In this document: positions 31,492 through 42,001 of the stretch, piece after piece
Numbering within the stretch: position 1 is the stretch's first letter
Layout: every line of letters begins with the position of its first letter
From: Kappaphycus alvarezii
Taxonomy: Eukaryota > Rhodophyta > Florideophyceae > Gigartinales > Solieriaceae
NCBI GenBank assembly: GCA_002205965.3
Contig: NADL03000746.1
Location: forward strand, 62,001-126,000
Length of the DNA stretch: 64,000 nucleotides
Direction of reading: 5' to 3'
Made by a program: the position numbers and the translations under genes
The notes under the pieces: model-generated
Told to the model about the DNA's origin: nothing
What the model saw: only the letters and a program-made list of their open reading frames with translations
The model's database searches: none

Positions 31492-33500
31492 TTGCATCGT
31501 TCCACCTCTTTTACGTTTAATTTGATTATGGATCTGCGACTAGATTCATTTTCCGCATCATTTTGCCGACACCCCCACTTTTCAACGGTCCAAGTCCGAC
31601 AAATATTGACAGAGTTACGGCTCCATTCCAGCAAGCGGTCATTAAAATGTCATTACAACCGCAAACCACCGTTTCTGAGACACTTCAAGCAGCCCGAAAC
31701 CCCTACCGAAGCACTATTGTTCCTCTCCCGACCACCGCAGCGGCTACAGCACCACATCAGGCAAGTATAGGACAGTTCACAACATAAGCGCAACTATCAA
31801 TAAGTCTTTCTGCTTCAAGAAATGAGCAGGAAAGCGATAAACTGTCTTGAGGCGGATCGAGGGCTGAAAGGACTCGAGGAAGGGCAAGGCAAGGCTTAAA
31901 AATCAGGGTGGTCCCATGGCCAGTATCTGGAGGCACGGGAAGATGGACGGGATCGACAACTGGAACTAGGGGAAGGGTAATGGGGGGTGGTAGGGGGCGA
32001 TGAAATGCGAGTGGGAGAGGATGCACTATCAACAGTACCGATTTTGACGCCGGTCAAGGATGGAAAATTAATCGGGTGGGGTGAGAGATATTTATGATGG
32101 AGGAGGAGTTCGGGGAAAATCTGCTTACCCACCGTTCTGGGTCTTTTTCGGGGTATCAGTAAGCAACATGGAGTTCCAGAGCAACGTCAACAATGTTGCG
32201 CCAACTAGGGGAGGTTTTGTGGTACTATTCATGAATAGGTTGTCATTAGACTTAGCGCAATGGCTAAATGCGTTCACTACGCTTCGTGGCATTGCACAAG
32301 CTCTTTTGACAATATCGGACATATATCGTTATGCCTCCGTATTGCTGTTTTCTCTTTCCGCTTCCACAGTATCGTCTTCTAGGCAGGACACTGGCCAAAA
32401 GTTGAGTCCCACCTTTTCAATTCACTACTTGAGAGTCAGGTCCCCTGAGAGATCCGGCAAATCTCCCAGTTCCAATAGGCATGGGACCATATATTCCCAC
32501 AGTTTCTTCGCATTTGTTGCAATTATTGCTACTAGCGTTTTGACGTAACCGCCGGCTGCAGGTGTAATGGAAGAAAAGTTACGTGGAATGCGTGAAGAGA
32601 TCAGGCAAGGCTACGTACAGAGTTTGAGACGTTTGAATCCGGGGATACGCGGAAAGTGTTTCTGACTACACTGTAAGTAACGTTAACTTCGGACGACGAT
32701 TTGTTGGGAACTATACCAGTGAATAATAAGGTGAAAATGCTGAGCACACGGAAGGCGAATCGAGAGGGCCATTCAGCAGATGCAGTCGCAGATGCTCTTT
32801 CCCGAATTGTGCTTGCTCTACGTTTCAGGAGACGACGTGAGTCGCAGGCTGAGTCTGTTCGTAAGCTGGTCACAGCTTTGCTGGATGGACGTGGTGAAAA
32901 GTCTTTGGACGGATGCATTTTCACTGCGGACAGAGGCTATGGAAAGATATAGTTCATGGAGATTCTCACATAAAACGGTTTTGGGTCAGTTTTTGTAATG
33001 CCTGATCACATTCTTTCTTGTCATCAGTTTGCTGTAACGTCATTTTTTAACCCGTTCCGTGGTTAAATTTTATAAAACTTTGGCGGTGATATGACGTCAA
33101 GCGGGGGAGGGGAGATGGAAAGTGATAGGGCAAATGTAATTGAAAGCCCCAGCGTCGCTGGTGGACAAGTTGTGGCCAGCGAAGAATCCACAGTTCGTGA
33201 AGGTGATCAGACTGCTGGGAGCGTCGAGCCTATTGATGTGATAGAAGGGGATGAGGCTGAAAATCGAGAAGTTACACTGGCTGACTTTGATAGGCGGAAA
33301 GAATTTGTCATTGATGACGACCAGGCACTAGCCCCGGAAGTGTTCTTGGCAACTAATACTGCCCCAGGCATGACGAGACAGCTAGGGCATGGAACTTTAA
33401 TAGCGATTTCTGTTCGAGAACCATGGCACTGTGAAGTTTTCCCATGTCTTGCAGTTTATGTATACAGTGCCCCCGTTTCTGCAGATATATATTAACATAC
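31492..33500 (+). pseudogene. Decayed DDE-type transposase of an unassigned superfamily (first ORF of the DDE-YqaJ element)
   Basis: The clearest part is 32701-33500: LDGCIFTADRGYGKI (DRGY block with a probable catalytic Asp), SVFVMPDHILSCH, then FDRRKEFVIDDDQALAPEVF, TRQLGHGTLIAISVRE, and KFSHVLQFMYTVPP-like residues in an adjacent frame (V-E-GT-KF---L-FMYTVP). A DRGY block followed by V(R)E-GT-K is the pattern of a transposase family I associate with oomycetes and algae; the superfamily name is uncertain. The N-terminal part (31563-32500) shows only fragments. Stops at 32952 and later, and frameshifts, make it dead. Confidence 0.5.
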
Positions 33501-34800
33501 GGATACCAGTTCCTTGACAAAATGTAAACCTCCATCACGCGATTTTCAGCGATTCTATTAGCGATAATCCGGATCTGCCAAAGCTGAGATTGTAGGCCGA
33601 AGAAGTTAATGCGGATTCATGTCATGTTCTGACATTTGTACAGAGACGCGCGGACTGGTTTGTGTTTCGCCAGTTCATAGTTACAGGAATCAATTCCGGC
33701 CAGTTGCTCTTGTCTAGTACCGAGTTGAGGCGTGCGATAGGGTTAGAGGGGGCTGGAGTGGAACGTACGAAGCAAACTGGTTTGAATTGTTGTAAAAACT
33801 AGTTCAGCTCAAAGGTTTCATTCGGGGCTATGATGAGTGGTACTTCAAATGAAGCTCCTGTTATGATTCCGTTTGGAAGTGTGGCGTGGACGAAAGCCGT
33901 TTTCGAAGTTGGAATGTTAGCTCTCAAATGTGACCGATACCTGGCGTGTTTACCGGATCGCGTTGCATTCGTGGATATTCCCAGGTTTGAGGACTGGGTT
34001 GAAGATGATGTCAGAGTAGTGCAAGTGAACGGATCCAGCGTAGTGCTGGCCACTATTGAGATCAAGAACAAAGTAGCAGCTTCAACACTATGCAGTGCAG
34101 CACAGCTCGCATCACTTGATCTTGTGAGGTGTAATGTTGGCGACGATGAATTTAAGAAGTATTCACCTCCCGAACACATGGGATAAGTACTTCAACAACT
34201 ACTTTTCCTCCATCTTCACTACGGGGGTTTCGGATGCGCCGCTGAGACAAGATTTGTATACAAAGCAGTGTTCAGATGTCCTCAAATGGTATTGTATTTT
34301 GATTTTTCCACCATGGTGTCAATGGCTAAACCACTTGTCGAATGGGATTACGCTAAATCCCCATACTTGCCGGGATTTGTTGAAAAGGCGTGCAATGATC
34401 TCATACTGTCAGGAAAGAATTCCTGGTTACTGTTAGACAAGCATGTTACGGGAAATGGCTATTTCATCCCACTAAAGCTCTTCAAACACACCGCGCAAAG
34501 TTTCTACTCCAAAATAAAGGCTTGTGTGGACTGTGAAACCCAACAAAGAGCTGTATAGGGAAGTGCGGTGTCTCACCTAAAGTGGGAAGAAAATATCGTA
34601 TCACAGGCGCTCAAATCTGTCGCTATTAATGCGTTCTTTGCTCAGCGAATGTTCGAGCAGCAAAATCTGCTGGAAAGTGAAAAGGCTTTTAGGTCTATTG
34701 AAAGTTACTGAAACATCTTGAACAGAGTACAAGCTACGGCAAACTTTATGTTTGATGTGTCTCAAGATTTGCATAGCTAATCTTCTTCGATTCAAATGCA
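33501..34800 (+). pseudogene. YqaJ-like exonuclease-domain protein, decayed
   Basis: Across frames: ADWFVFRQFIVTGINSGQLL (the R---ITGT-- block), MMSGTSNEAPVMIPFGS (GT-NE block), FEVGMLALKCDRYLACLPDR (E-G----L--SPDG block) and VLATIEIKNKVAAST (the (L/I)EIK catalytic block of PD-(D/E)XK nucleases), then PPEHMGQVLQQL-like residues in a neighbouring frame. The order of these blocks is that of YqaJ/lambda-exonuclease-type alkaline exonucleases. The longest clean frame is 33830-34186 (118 codons). It lies just after, and in the same direction as, the DDE-type transposase, so the two probably belonged to one element. Confidence 0.6.
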
Positions 34801-34974
34801 GAACGAATTAGAGACCGCTTTGGTGGATGAGGAGCTAACAGAGAAGGCTGAGATCAACCGGCTTGTCGATCATGCACACATTAAGAAAATAAATAGGCTG
34901 ACTTTCTTTAATAGCTCTGACGGCGCTGCGTTTTGTCCATGAGTTCGGATTCAAATTCCGAAACCTGCGCAACT

Positions 34975-35123
34975 GAACTGGTGTGCTTTGTGTGGGCAGC
35001 ATAGAGAGGGATTTAGGGTTCACAGTTCTACCTACTGCTGCTCGCATTCCGACGTACATTTATGTACGCAAGTTTAAACTGGTTTGCGCTATAGGTGCTG
35101 GGAGCAGTGGCACAATAAAAAGA
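34975..35123 (+). pseudogene. Cys/His-rich C-terminal cluster of the DDE-YqaJ element
   Basis: WCALCGQHREGFRVHSSTYC and CSHSDVHLC, then after a stop RCWEQWHN. The spacing C-x2-C ... Y-C-C ... V-LC ... CW--WH resembles the zinc-binding tails of several transposase families. A TAA at about 35072 interrupts it. Confidence 0.5.
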
Positions 35124-36006
35124 CGTTCGGGCTGCGATAGACACCAGTCGTTGTTCAAAGAGGACGAGGGAGATCAAGAAATTCTAATAGAGCCAGTGAC
35201 ACTGGAGAAAGTATCAGTGCTGCAGGAAGTGATGGCAGCGGATCGGAGAGGTCTTGACGCGTAAAGGGGTCAAGATATTTTGAGTCTAGCACTGGGCGAT
35301 CAGCTCAAAGGCAACGAACAGCGGAGTAGGCGGGGCTTAATCGGTTATGCGAGCTACTAGAGGATGTGATAGTGAAGAGAAAACTAAGCTTGGTATGAAC
35401 GCTATACCGTAAGTATACCAGCCTTCTCCGTCCCAAATTAGACTTCTAAGAGGTTCAACTTTGCAAGGCTACTGTGAGTTATTTTAGCAACCAATTTGGC
35501 TGAGACTTGGTGGAATGGTGGCATGAAGCGTCAGCACGATTTCTGCTATGGTTGGTCAAACGAGTCAATGCTGAAGATATTACAGTTTGAAAAAGGCAAT
35601 GTACTGTATGTAGTGCATTAAAATCCGGCATTAGGTCTCTCCACCAAAGACTACGTAAATATGCAATGACCAAATAAGAGAAAAGCTATCAGGCTTGAGC
35701 TGTACTCCCCATATGTCTCTTACGAACACCAAAATTTACTGCTTTTAATGCTTAATATTTTAGAAATACAACTTATCCTTAAATTGACAAAGGCAAATAT
35801 TAATGACGAAATCACTAAAATTTATTTTAATAACTACTCAAATTCAATCTCACGGTCATTGATATCGACAGTACGGAACTGTAAATCAATACAGCTGCGT
35901 TGCTTCGTGCGTTTCCGCTCCTGCATGCGCTGTCTTTCTTACAGACTTCACCACCTATCGAAAAAAGCCGTTTTTTGAAACGTCTATGCTGACTCGCATC
36001 CTCATT
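35124..36006. other. Interval without recognised genes
   Basis: Short frames only; AT-rich from 35640. It may include the unseen right end of the DDE-YqaJ element and the left end of the next transposon. Confidence 0.4.
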
Positions 36007-37200
36007 TCAGAGAGGATGCATATGTACATGAAAGTTGGTGAGAGCAACACAAATTTGAAAAACAGTATCATACCTCTCCTCTATCCATCTCCGCTTGCTC
36101 CTAATTACGTTCCAAAGCAAACCAATGCGACCAAAAAAGTTCTCCCCTGTTACGCGATCCGACGAAATTTTCTTGTTTCCCGTTTCCCACTCCCTCGATA
36201 GCAAGCCATTCTTCGGCTTCTTCTTTGGAATAATAGCCCGTACAGTTTCTCCAACCCCTTGGTATCCCTTGTTCATCAACACTCCCCATTCTTCAGGGAA
36301 CTTGTCACAGAGCACTCCAATGTCGGAGATAGAACCAACAATGTTACTTTTCCTCAACGCTTCCTTCTGAAAATCGAAATTATGCTGAAATATCTCTAGA
36401 TCAGACACTGGCCTAGGGTAGTGACGGGAGCAGTTTAGAGCTAGTCCGTTCGGTAAAACACTAACCTCAGCCTTGAAACCATACAACTTTTGCTTGCCGC
36501 TATAGTAAGCCTTCCCCTCCTGCATGTTCCCGCTCGGCCTTTTCGCTTGCTGGAAAGTAACATTTGTGTCGTATCTTGCGACCAGAAAATGACGGAACAG
36601 TGCACCATCTATTATGAGCTTGTTGTACGAAAAACCGTTGCGTTTCGTACAACTAGCGCTTCATGCAGCGGCTTGCTTCACATGTCCATAAATATCGTGA
36701 TAATTCTTTCAAAGGAAGCGCCTTTTAAATTGAACTCCTTTGCCAACATGTCCAAGCTCCCTCCATGTTTAAGTACGGTTAACATCATGAGCAACGTGTC
36801 CTTGCCAGTTTTCTGAGACTTACGACCTGGAGCTACATTGTGCACCTCATTAATAACATCGGACAGGCTGTTCCAAACCGTCTAAAACTGAGTGGCATCG
36901 AAATTAGTTAAATCATGGATGGCTTTGGACCCCCAGATTCGTAAAACACATCAAAAATAGGGCAGAGAGAGTCTGATTCGTGTCAGTACTGTCTGCGTCG
37001 TCATCGTCGAACTCGTTTAGTTCGTAGTTGCGCTCAAAGCCCACATCAGCGAGGATCTGAAGGGCGTTTGTGGCTTTGTGGCTTGGGTTGGCGAAGGAAG
37101 GGGGATCTGGTGGGTAGAGGTGTGATGCTGGGATGGGATAGGGGCCATGGTTCTCTGTGGGGATGGGTATTGGGGCAACGGACTTGATGCAGGCCACTCA
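36007..37200 (-). pseudogene. DDE_Tnp_4 (PIF/Harbinger-like) transposase
   Basis: The last 172 codons (36525-36007) are open: GKQKLYGFKAEVSVLPNGLA, then PRPVSDLEIF, MNKGYQGVGETVRAIIPKKK (the D-GY-G block, with Asn where the catalytic Asp is expected) and SSDRVTGENFFGRIGLLW (the R--VE--FGRLK block with Glu). Upstream pieces in other frames give TVLKHGGSLDMLAKEFNL (helix-turn-helix-like) and a first segment ending NYELNEFDDDDADSTDTNQT (37197-36913). Family order HTH then DDE is kept. Several frameshifts between 36525 and 36915 and the Asp-to-Asn change indicate a dead copy. Confidence 0.72.
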
Positions 37201-37740
37201 AATCTGCATTAAGTCCCGAAGATTGGGTTTTCATGTAACGACTTGGTCATTATCAAAACGAGTGGCTTTTTGATTTTACAGTTTAATCACTGAACTATTT
37301 CGCAGTTTTAAATCTGGCGCCCAAAATTACTGTGTTCTTGTCGTCATACAGACTTGTGGCTGTCCTTCGCATTATTATGGGTTATTACTTAAATATTTCT
37401 TTATTTCATGAATCTGGCCTTGTTTCTACAATAGTATTGGCTCTTTCGAATGCCCCTCCCCTCTTTGGTAGAGTGGTCTATTAGGGATATATTCACTCAT
37501 AGGTTTCCAATTTGTTATGTGGCTCATAGTGGTCGGTGTCCTGTGGCCACAACTTATGGTCACGAGAGCCATGTACAGTACTGTACGTGGCCAAAAATTT
37601 GGGATACGAGAGCCATGTACAGTACTGTGCATGGCTCTGAGCTACAAATGGAGTGCACCGCCCAACAATACATCAGAGGCGCCTCAAACCAGGCGAGTAT
37701 GGGGCTGTAGGGACTACTTTTTATATTTTGCTAGGAATTT
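37201..37740. repeat. Non-coding interval with duplicated 23-mer and a 30-bp near-palindrome
   Basis: ACGAGAGCCATGTACAGTAC plus TGT occurs at 37562 and 37606. The second copy is part of a near-perfect 30-bp palindrome, 37609-37638 (AGAGCCATG ... CATGGCTCT around ACAGTACTGT), with one mismatched pair. Confidence 0.6.
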
Positions 37741-37820
37741 AGTACCAATTTGTGCGTTTTAGAAAATTGCGAATCTCTATGTAAAGGCTTGTCGACTGGG
37801 GTGTCAGCTTCGACCGACAA

Positions 37821-37940
37821 TAGCAACAACAACCACACCCAAGCACCACCGCCCCCAAACCCAAAACACCAACAACACCATCCCCAAACCCAAAACACCA
37901 ACACCCCAACACCCCAACACCCCAACATCACAAACACCAC
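37821..37940. repeat. C/A-rich low-complexity tract
   Basis: Runs of CAACAACA, CCCCAAACCCAAAACACCAA (twice) and AACACCCC (four times). Open reading through it is a composition effect. Confidence 0.7.
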
Positions 37941-37975
37941 GTTGCCTTGTCCTGTCTTCTGTCCTCAAAGCAATG

Positions 37976-38104
37976 GCGTCCCTTGTCTCCTTGGATATAC
38001 GGTGTGCATACCGAAGTTCAAGGAGGCAATACCCATTATACTCCAGGTGTCCCTTGTCTCTTTGGACTTTCGGTGCTTAGCTCGAAGTTCAAGGGAACAA
38101 TACA
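37976..38104. repeat. Imperfect tandem duplication of about 70 bp
   Basis: GTCCCTTGTCTCCTTGGA ... CGGTG ... GAAGTTCAAGGAGGCAATAC at 37979 recurs as GTCCCTTGTCTCTTTGGA ... CGGTG ... GAAGTTCAAGGGAACAATAC at 38049. It sits immediately upstream of the zinc-finger ORF. Confidence 0.6.
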
Positions 38105-38149
38105 CTCAGCGACTGCTATACTCTAAAACATTTCCTGGAACTTCGAGGG

Positions 38150-38803
38150 ATGATTGGAGGGTTAACGAAGCCACTACGTACCCCGAGTGATCATCAAAGG
38201 TATCAGAAACTCCGTCGGAGGGAAGAAAGGGAAAGCCTCGTCAACAGATCTACCGAAGGGGAGAGCTCTGCCATCACAGCTTACCCTAAGCATCCCTTTA
38301 TTGACGACGAGGCCGAGGAAGGGTTCGAGGAATCCGAAAAGGTCTCTTTCCGGGACGGGTCTCCTTCCCAAGCCTCTAGCTACTCAAGAAAACCCCCTCG
38401 CTCTGCACAGCCTTCGTCCCGTCCGTCGCACCGTACAACCGCCCTTGGACCCTCTTCCGTGGCTACTTCCTCCAGGGCCCAGGCCCGCATTGACATCGTC
38501 TGTACCACATCTTTTAAAGTGGCAACAGACAGGGAGAGAAGGGAAAGGAATAAGAAAGGCAAAAAGCCTAAGTTTCACTGTCGCATCTGCGACATCGAGT
38601 TCGTTAGTTCCGGACAGAAAGCTGTCCACAAGGCTGGCGGGAGGCACCAAAGGGCAGAACAAAGGTTAAGGGAAATCAAAGATCCTCCGCGGTGTACTGA
38701 TTGCAACATTACCTTCGCTCAGGAAATCGACTTAGAGACTCACCTGCGCAGTAACAAGTACCGTAGGAGAGCTTCCTTTCTCGCCGAGAAGAGACGTAAT
38801 TAG
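38150..38803 (+). CDS. Two-finger zinc protein (U1/JAZ-type C2H2), probably repeat-derived
   Basis: 217 codons, uninterrupted. The N-terminal 130 residues are charged, low in complexity and rich in Ser/Arg/Glu. KFHCRICDIEFVSSGQKAVH followed by KAGGRH is a C-x2-C-x12-H-x5-H finger of the RNA/dsRNA-binding U1/JAZ type. RCTDCNITFAQEIDLETHLR followed by SNKY has the same spacing but Tyr in place of the last His. The C-terminus is basic. It is followed by a 170-bp A-rich tract and then repeat R75. A short zinc-finger ORF before an A-rich stretch could be the nucleic-acid-binding ORF of a retroelement; a host gene is possible. Start chosen at the first ATG of the frame. Confidence 0.5.
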   Translation: MIGGLTKPLRTPSDHQRYQKLRRREERESLVNRSTEGESSAITAYPKHPFIDDEAEEGFEESEKVSFRDGSPSQASSYSRKPPRSAQPSSRPSHRTTALGPSSVATSSRAQARIDIVCTTSFKVATDRERRERNKKGKKPKFHCRICDIEFVSSGQKAVHKAGGRHQRAEQRLREIKDPPRCTDCNITFAQEIDLETHLRSNKYRRRASFLAEKRRN

Positions 38804-38818
38804 AGTATCTTATTGAGC

Positions 38819-38990
38819 TTAACAAAACCAGAAAAAAAACAAAAAAAGAAAGAAGAGAACAAAAAACCAGAAAAAACAAAAAAAAGAGAAAAAGAAAGCA
38901 AAGAAAAAAATTAAAATTAGAACCCCTTGAATAGAGGTGCGAAAGAAAATAGAACCCCTTCCAGTGCCAAACAAAAAAAAGACTACTATT
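38819..38990. repeat. A-rich tract downstream of the zinc-finger ORF
   Basis: Runs of A interrupted mainly by G (AAAAAAGAAAGAAGAG and similar). AGAACCCCTT occurs twice (38920, 38951). A possible retrotransposition tail (inference). Confidence 0.6.
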
Positions 38991-39012
38991 GAAGTACAAG
39001 GGGAAACATTGG

Positions 39013-39090
39013 GGTGTTTTAATGATTGAAAATAGGTTAGCCCTGTTCCAAAACGCATCAAATTAATTGGTACAAGTGGTCGGTATGGGG
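39013..39090. repeat. Dispersed repeat R75, copy 3
   Basis: Closest to copy 1 at 6548-6630, sharing GTACAAGTGGTCGG at its end. Confidence 0.75.
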
Positions 39091-39107
39091 GAAACAAGAA
39101 ACGGAGT

Positions 39108-39330
39108 TTAACCCCGGTCATAAGACCCCAACATATTCAACAGCTCGCCGAACTCCCTCTCCCGGTACCACGGCCTATAGAGCCTCTGGAAGTAGTCCAA
39201 AGGTCGAAAGACGAGTGAGCGAGCAGATGTTGGTGTTTGGAGAACTGCAGAGAACGTAACATGAGTTGAGGAGCTCGTGTACGGACTATTCCGATATCAC
39301 GCTCGTCCATCCACTCTAGCATCCGAAGCT
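39108..39330 (-). pseudogene. Unidentified coding fragment, C-terminal
   Basis: A minus frame ends PLDYFQRLYRPWYREREFGE then LLNMLGSYDRG and a stop at about 39108; an overlapping frame upstream gives DERDIGIVRTRAPQLMLRSL. Composition is protein-like but no family is recognised. The two would join by a single frameshift. Confidence 0.3.
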
Positions 39331-40011
39331 TCAGCCCTCTTCATAACTTGAGGCCGGCATTCCAGACAAGCAAACAAGGTGCCAAGGCCTTACGTCTGCA
39401 TCTCCCCATGGGACCAGGCTTCAGCCCATTCCAATTTCGACTCTAGCAGGATGGTGTCTGGATGCATTGCCTTTTGTCACAGGCCTGGCATAATCCGTTG
39501 CCAACATAGCCATCGAACACATGTCGACGGAGATATCGATTCGTTTACAGTGGCATGCTGCGCTTGTGGTGTCATTCATTGTGGGCTGTCTGATTTCTGG
39601 ACTCTCTACATCTTTCTAGAAAGAAGGCAGACGTCTGCGGTCCTCTTTGTTACACGAAACCTGCTACCCAAACCGCGTCAGTAGCCCTCCGCAGTCTTGC
39701 TGAACGCAGTAAGCGAGGAGAACGGCATAACCTTTTTCATCTGTGGTTGGGGGTTGGATTTGGAGTGTGTTAAGAAACAACTGCATGGGCAAGATAAAAG
39801 CAAACGTTTACTTCCCACGTGTACAAGATTTAATTTCAATAAATCCGCGAAGAGGAGCACTGAGGTCATTGTGTGAGCTCCGCCTGCAGCACTGAGCCAC
39901 AGCAATCAACTCCAATATCCAATTCTACCCAGCACCGCACTGCGATACCAACGCGTAATTTCGTCCTCCTCCGTCCAACCCCAGCTTCACCCATTCCTAC
40001 CTTCTCTCAAA
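39331..40011. other. Region upstream of the PPOX gene
   Basis: Presumed promoter and 5' leader. An in-frame open stretch without ATG precedes the gene from 39959. A 101-codon frame at 39379-39684 is not recognised. Confidence 0.4.
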
Positions 40012-41623
40012 ATGCCAATCCCCACCGCCTTCCTCTCGCCAACCCCGCTCCGCCTTCACCACCCTCCCCTCCGCCCTTCCCGCTCGCAAACCACCCCACC
40101 CATCCCCCGCTCCACCTCACCCGCCCCATCCAGTCCCCCGTCTCGCCCTTGCAGAACCTTCAAAGCCTCCCCCGCCCTCCGCCCCCAATACCCCGCCATC
40201 CGAAGTCGACACCCTCATCATCGGCACCGGAATCTCCGGCTCCACCCTAGCCTACCGTCTTCACACCACCTCCGCCCATTCCCTACTCGTCACCGAAGCC
40301 CGAGATGTAGTCGGTGGCAACGTCATCTCCCGTCAGCGCGACGGCTACACCTGGGAGGAGGGGCCCAACACCTTTCAGCCCGCACCACACATCATGCGTC
40401 TCGCCGTGGATCTCGGCCTGAAATCGGATATTGTTCTCGCCGACCATACCCTTCCGCGCTTTGTATATTGGAACGACAATTTGTACTCGTTGCCGTTAGG
40501 CCCGCAGGATCTGCCCAAGTTTCGTCTGCTCTCGCCTTGGGGGGCCGTCCGTGCCGGGTTGGGTGCGCTCGGGTTTGTCGCCCCGCCCCCAAAGGCCGAG
40601 GAGACCGTTCAACAGTTTATCACCCGCCATTTAGGCGCCGAGGTCTTTGCCAAGATGATAGACCCGTTTGTGTCAGGCGTGTATGCGGGCGATCCGTCCC
40701 GCTTGTCCATGTCTGCCGCGTTTAAGAAGATTTTCGCCTTGTCGGATTTGGGTGTGACGCGGGGGATTATCGAAGGCGCGATTATTCGCTTGAGACAAAA
40801 GAAGAGGGAGGCGGGGCCGGTGGACCCGGAGTTGCCGACGTGGAAGGGGGGGCGTTGGGGAGTTTTCGCAATGGGTTGGGTATGCTGCCGGAGGCTGTGC
40901 GCGAGAGACTTGGGGAGCGTGTGAGGACGGGTTGGAAGCTGGTGGCGTTGGAGAGGTTGGAGGATGGGCGGTATCGTGCGGTGTATGAGACCAAGGAGGG
41001 TGAGAGAAGCGTAGTGGCGAGGGCTGTGGCGATTACTGCTCCAGCGCATGCGGCTGCGCGGATTTTGGAGGGAACGGTTGAGGGGGTGGATGCGGTAAAG
41101 GGGATTGAGTATCCCACGGTATGGTCCGTGACGTTGGCGTATCCAAAGGAGGAGTTTAAGGAGCCGTTGAAAGGGTTTGGGAATTTGATTCCGAGGAGCA
41201 TGGGGATTCGGACATTGGGGACGATCTGGTCGAGTTGCTTATTTCCGGGGAGGGCTCCAGAGGGGATGGAGTTGTTGTTGTCTTACATTGGGGTATGCAA
41301 GATGCAGGGATTAAGGAGTTGGATGAGGAGGAGGTTGTGAGAATTGTGGATCAAGATATCAAGCGCATTTTGATGAAGGATGGATGCAAGGTGGCGCCGG
41401 TAGTGGTAGGAGCGAGGCGGTGGGAACGCGCCATCCCACAGTACAACGTTGGGTATTGGGACATTATGTCAAAAGTGGAGGGCGGTCTGAAAGATCACCC
41501 GGGAATCTTTCTGGGGGCAACTACACCAGCGGTGTTGCATTTGGCGACTGCGTGCTATGGGGGACGGAAACAGCCCCTAAAATCATAGAGTACATCAACG
41601 AGCAGGTTGCGACGCAGTCGTAG
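40012..41623 (+). CDS. PPOX: Protoporphyrinogen oxidase, plastid-type (HemY/PPOX family)
   Basis: About 540 residues in four frame segments. It oxidises protoporphyrinogen IX to protoporphyrin IX with O2 and FAD in heme/chlorophyll synthesis. The FAD loop VDTLIIGTGISGSTLAYRL (40205 on) has GxGxxG; EEGPNTFQP, FVSGVYAGDPSRLSMSAAFK, then GTIWSSCLFPGRAPEG and the C-terminal GNYTSGVAFGDCVLWGTETA are family blocks of plant and cyanobacterial enzymes. The Met at 40012 starts a Ser/Pro/Arg-rich leader (MPIPTAFLSPTPLRLHHPPL) typical of plastid targeting. The frame shifts at G runs near 40846-40852, 41290-41294 and 41513-41517, each time as if one G were missing, and once or twice more in the C-rich leader between 40100 and 40200. 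I see no intron. Most likely a functional gene with homopolymer errors. Confidence 0.88.
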
Positions 41624-42001
41624 CAGGCAAGCAAAGCTTGCCTGGATTTGCGGGCGTCCGGAAACGGCTTTGACGGATATGAGAGAGTCGCATCTCTGGC
41701 GGTGTGGACGTGTCTTAACACACTGCGGTGGGGCGGGATTGGTTGATAGCATAGGCTATAGGTAGCTCAGGAATCAAGTTAAAAAGTTGCAGTTTGTGCA
41801 AACCCCACTTGAGATATGCGTCTTTGCTAAAGCATCCCATGTAACAAAGACTCGCCGCTGTTCCGCATCTGGGTAGGGACAACGGAGATGAAGCAAGCAT
41901 AAAGCCGCCATCCCTCCCGTCCCTATCTAAGCTGTTGCTAATCTCTTATCACCAAAGTCACAGTATTCTACAGTCCAATACAATACAAGGTGCTCCCATC
42001 T
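41624..42001. other. Convergent 3' interval between PPOX and MoaA
   Basis: 378 bp with no recognised feature; both flanking genes end here. A 61-codon minus frame at 41900-41715 is unremarkable. Confidence 0.5.

Noticed and set aside
34930..34960. tRNA-like T-arm: TTCGGA, loop TTCAAAT, TCCGAA
   Set aside because: The stem-loop is perfect, but no matching acceptor, D or anticodon stems are found within 80 bp, and the stretch is in line with decayed coding sequence of the DDE-YqaJ element.
37861..37930. Telomere-like C/A repeat
   Set aside because: Units are irregular (AACACCCC, CCCCAAACCC) and the tract is only about 120 bp.
37750..38190. 146-codon ORF across the CA-rich tract
   Set aside because: Open only because the low-complexity tract lacks stops; no protein-like features outside it.
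40100..40200. A very short GT...AG intron in the PPOX leader to explain the frame change
   Set aside because: The only candidate (GTCTCGCCCTTGCAG) is 15 bp. C-run errors explain the shift as well as they do the later G-run shifts.
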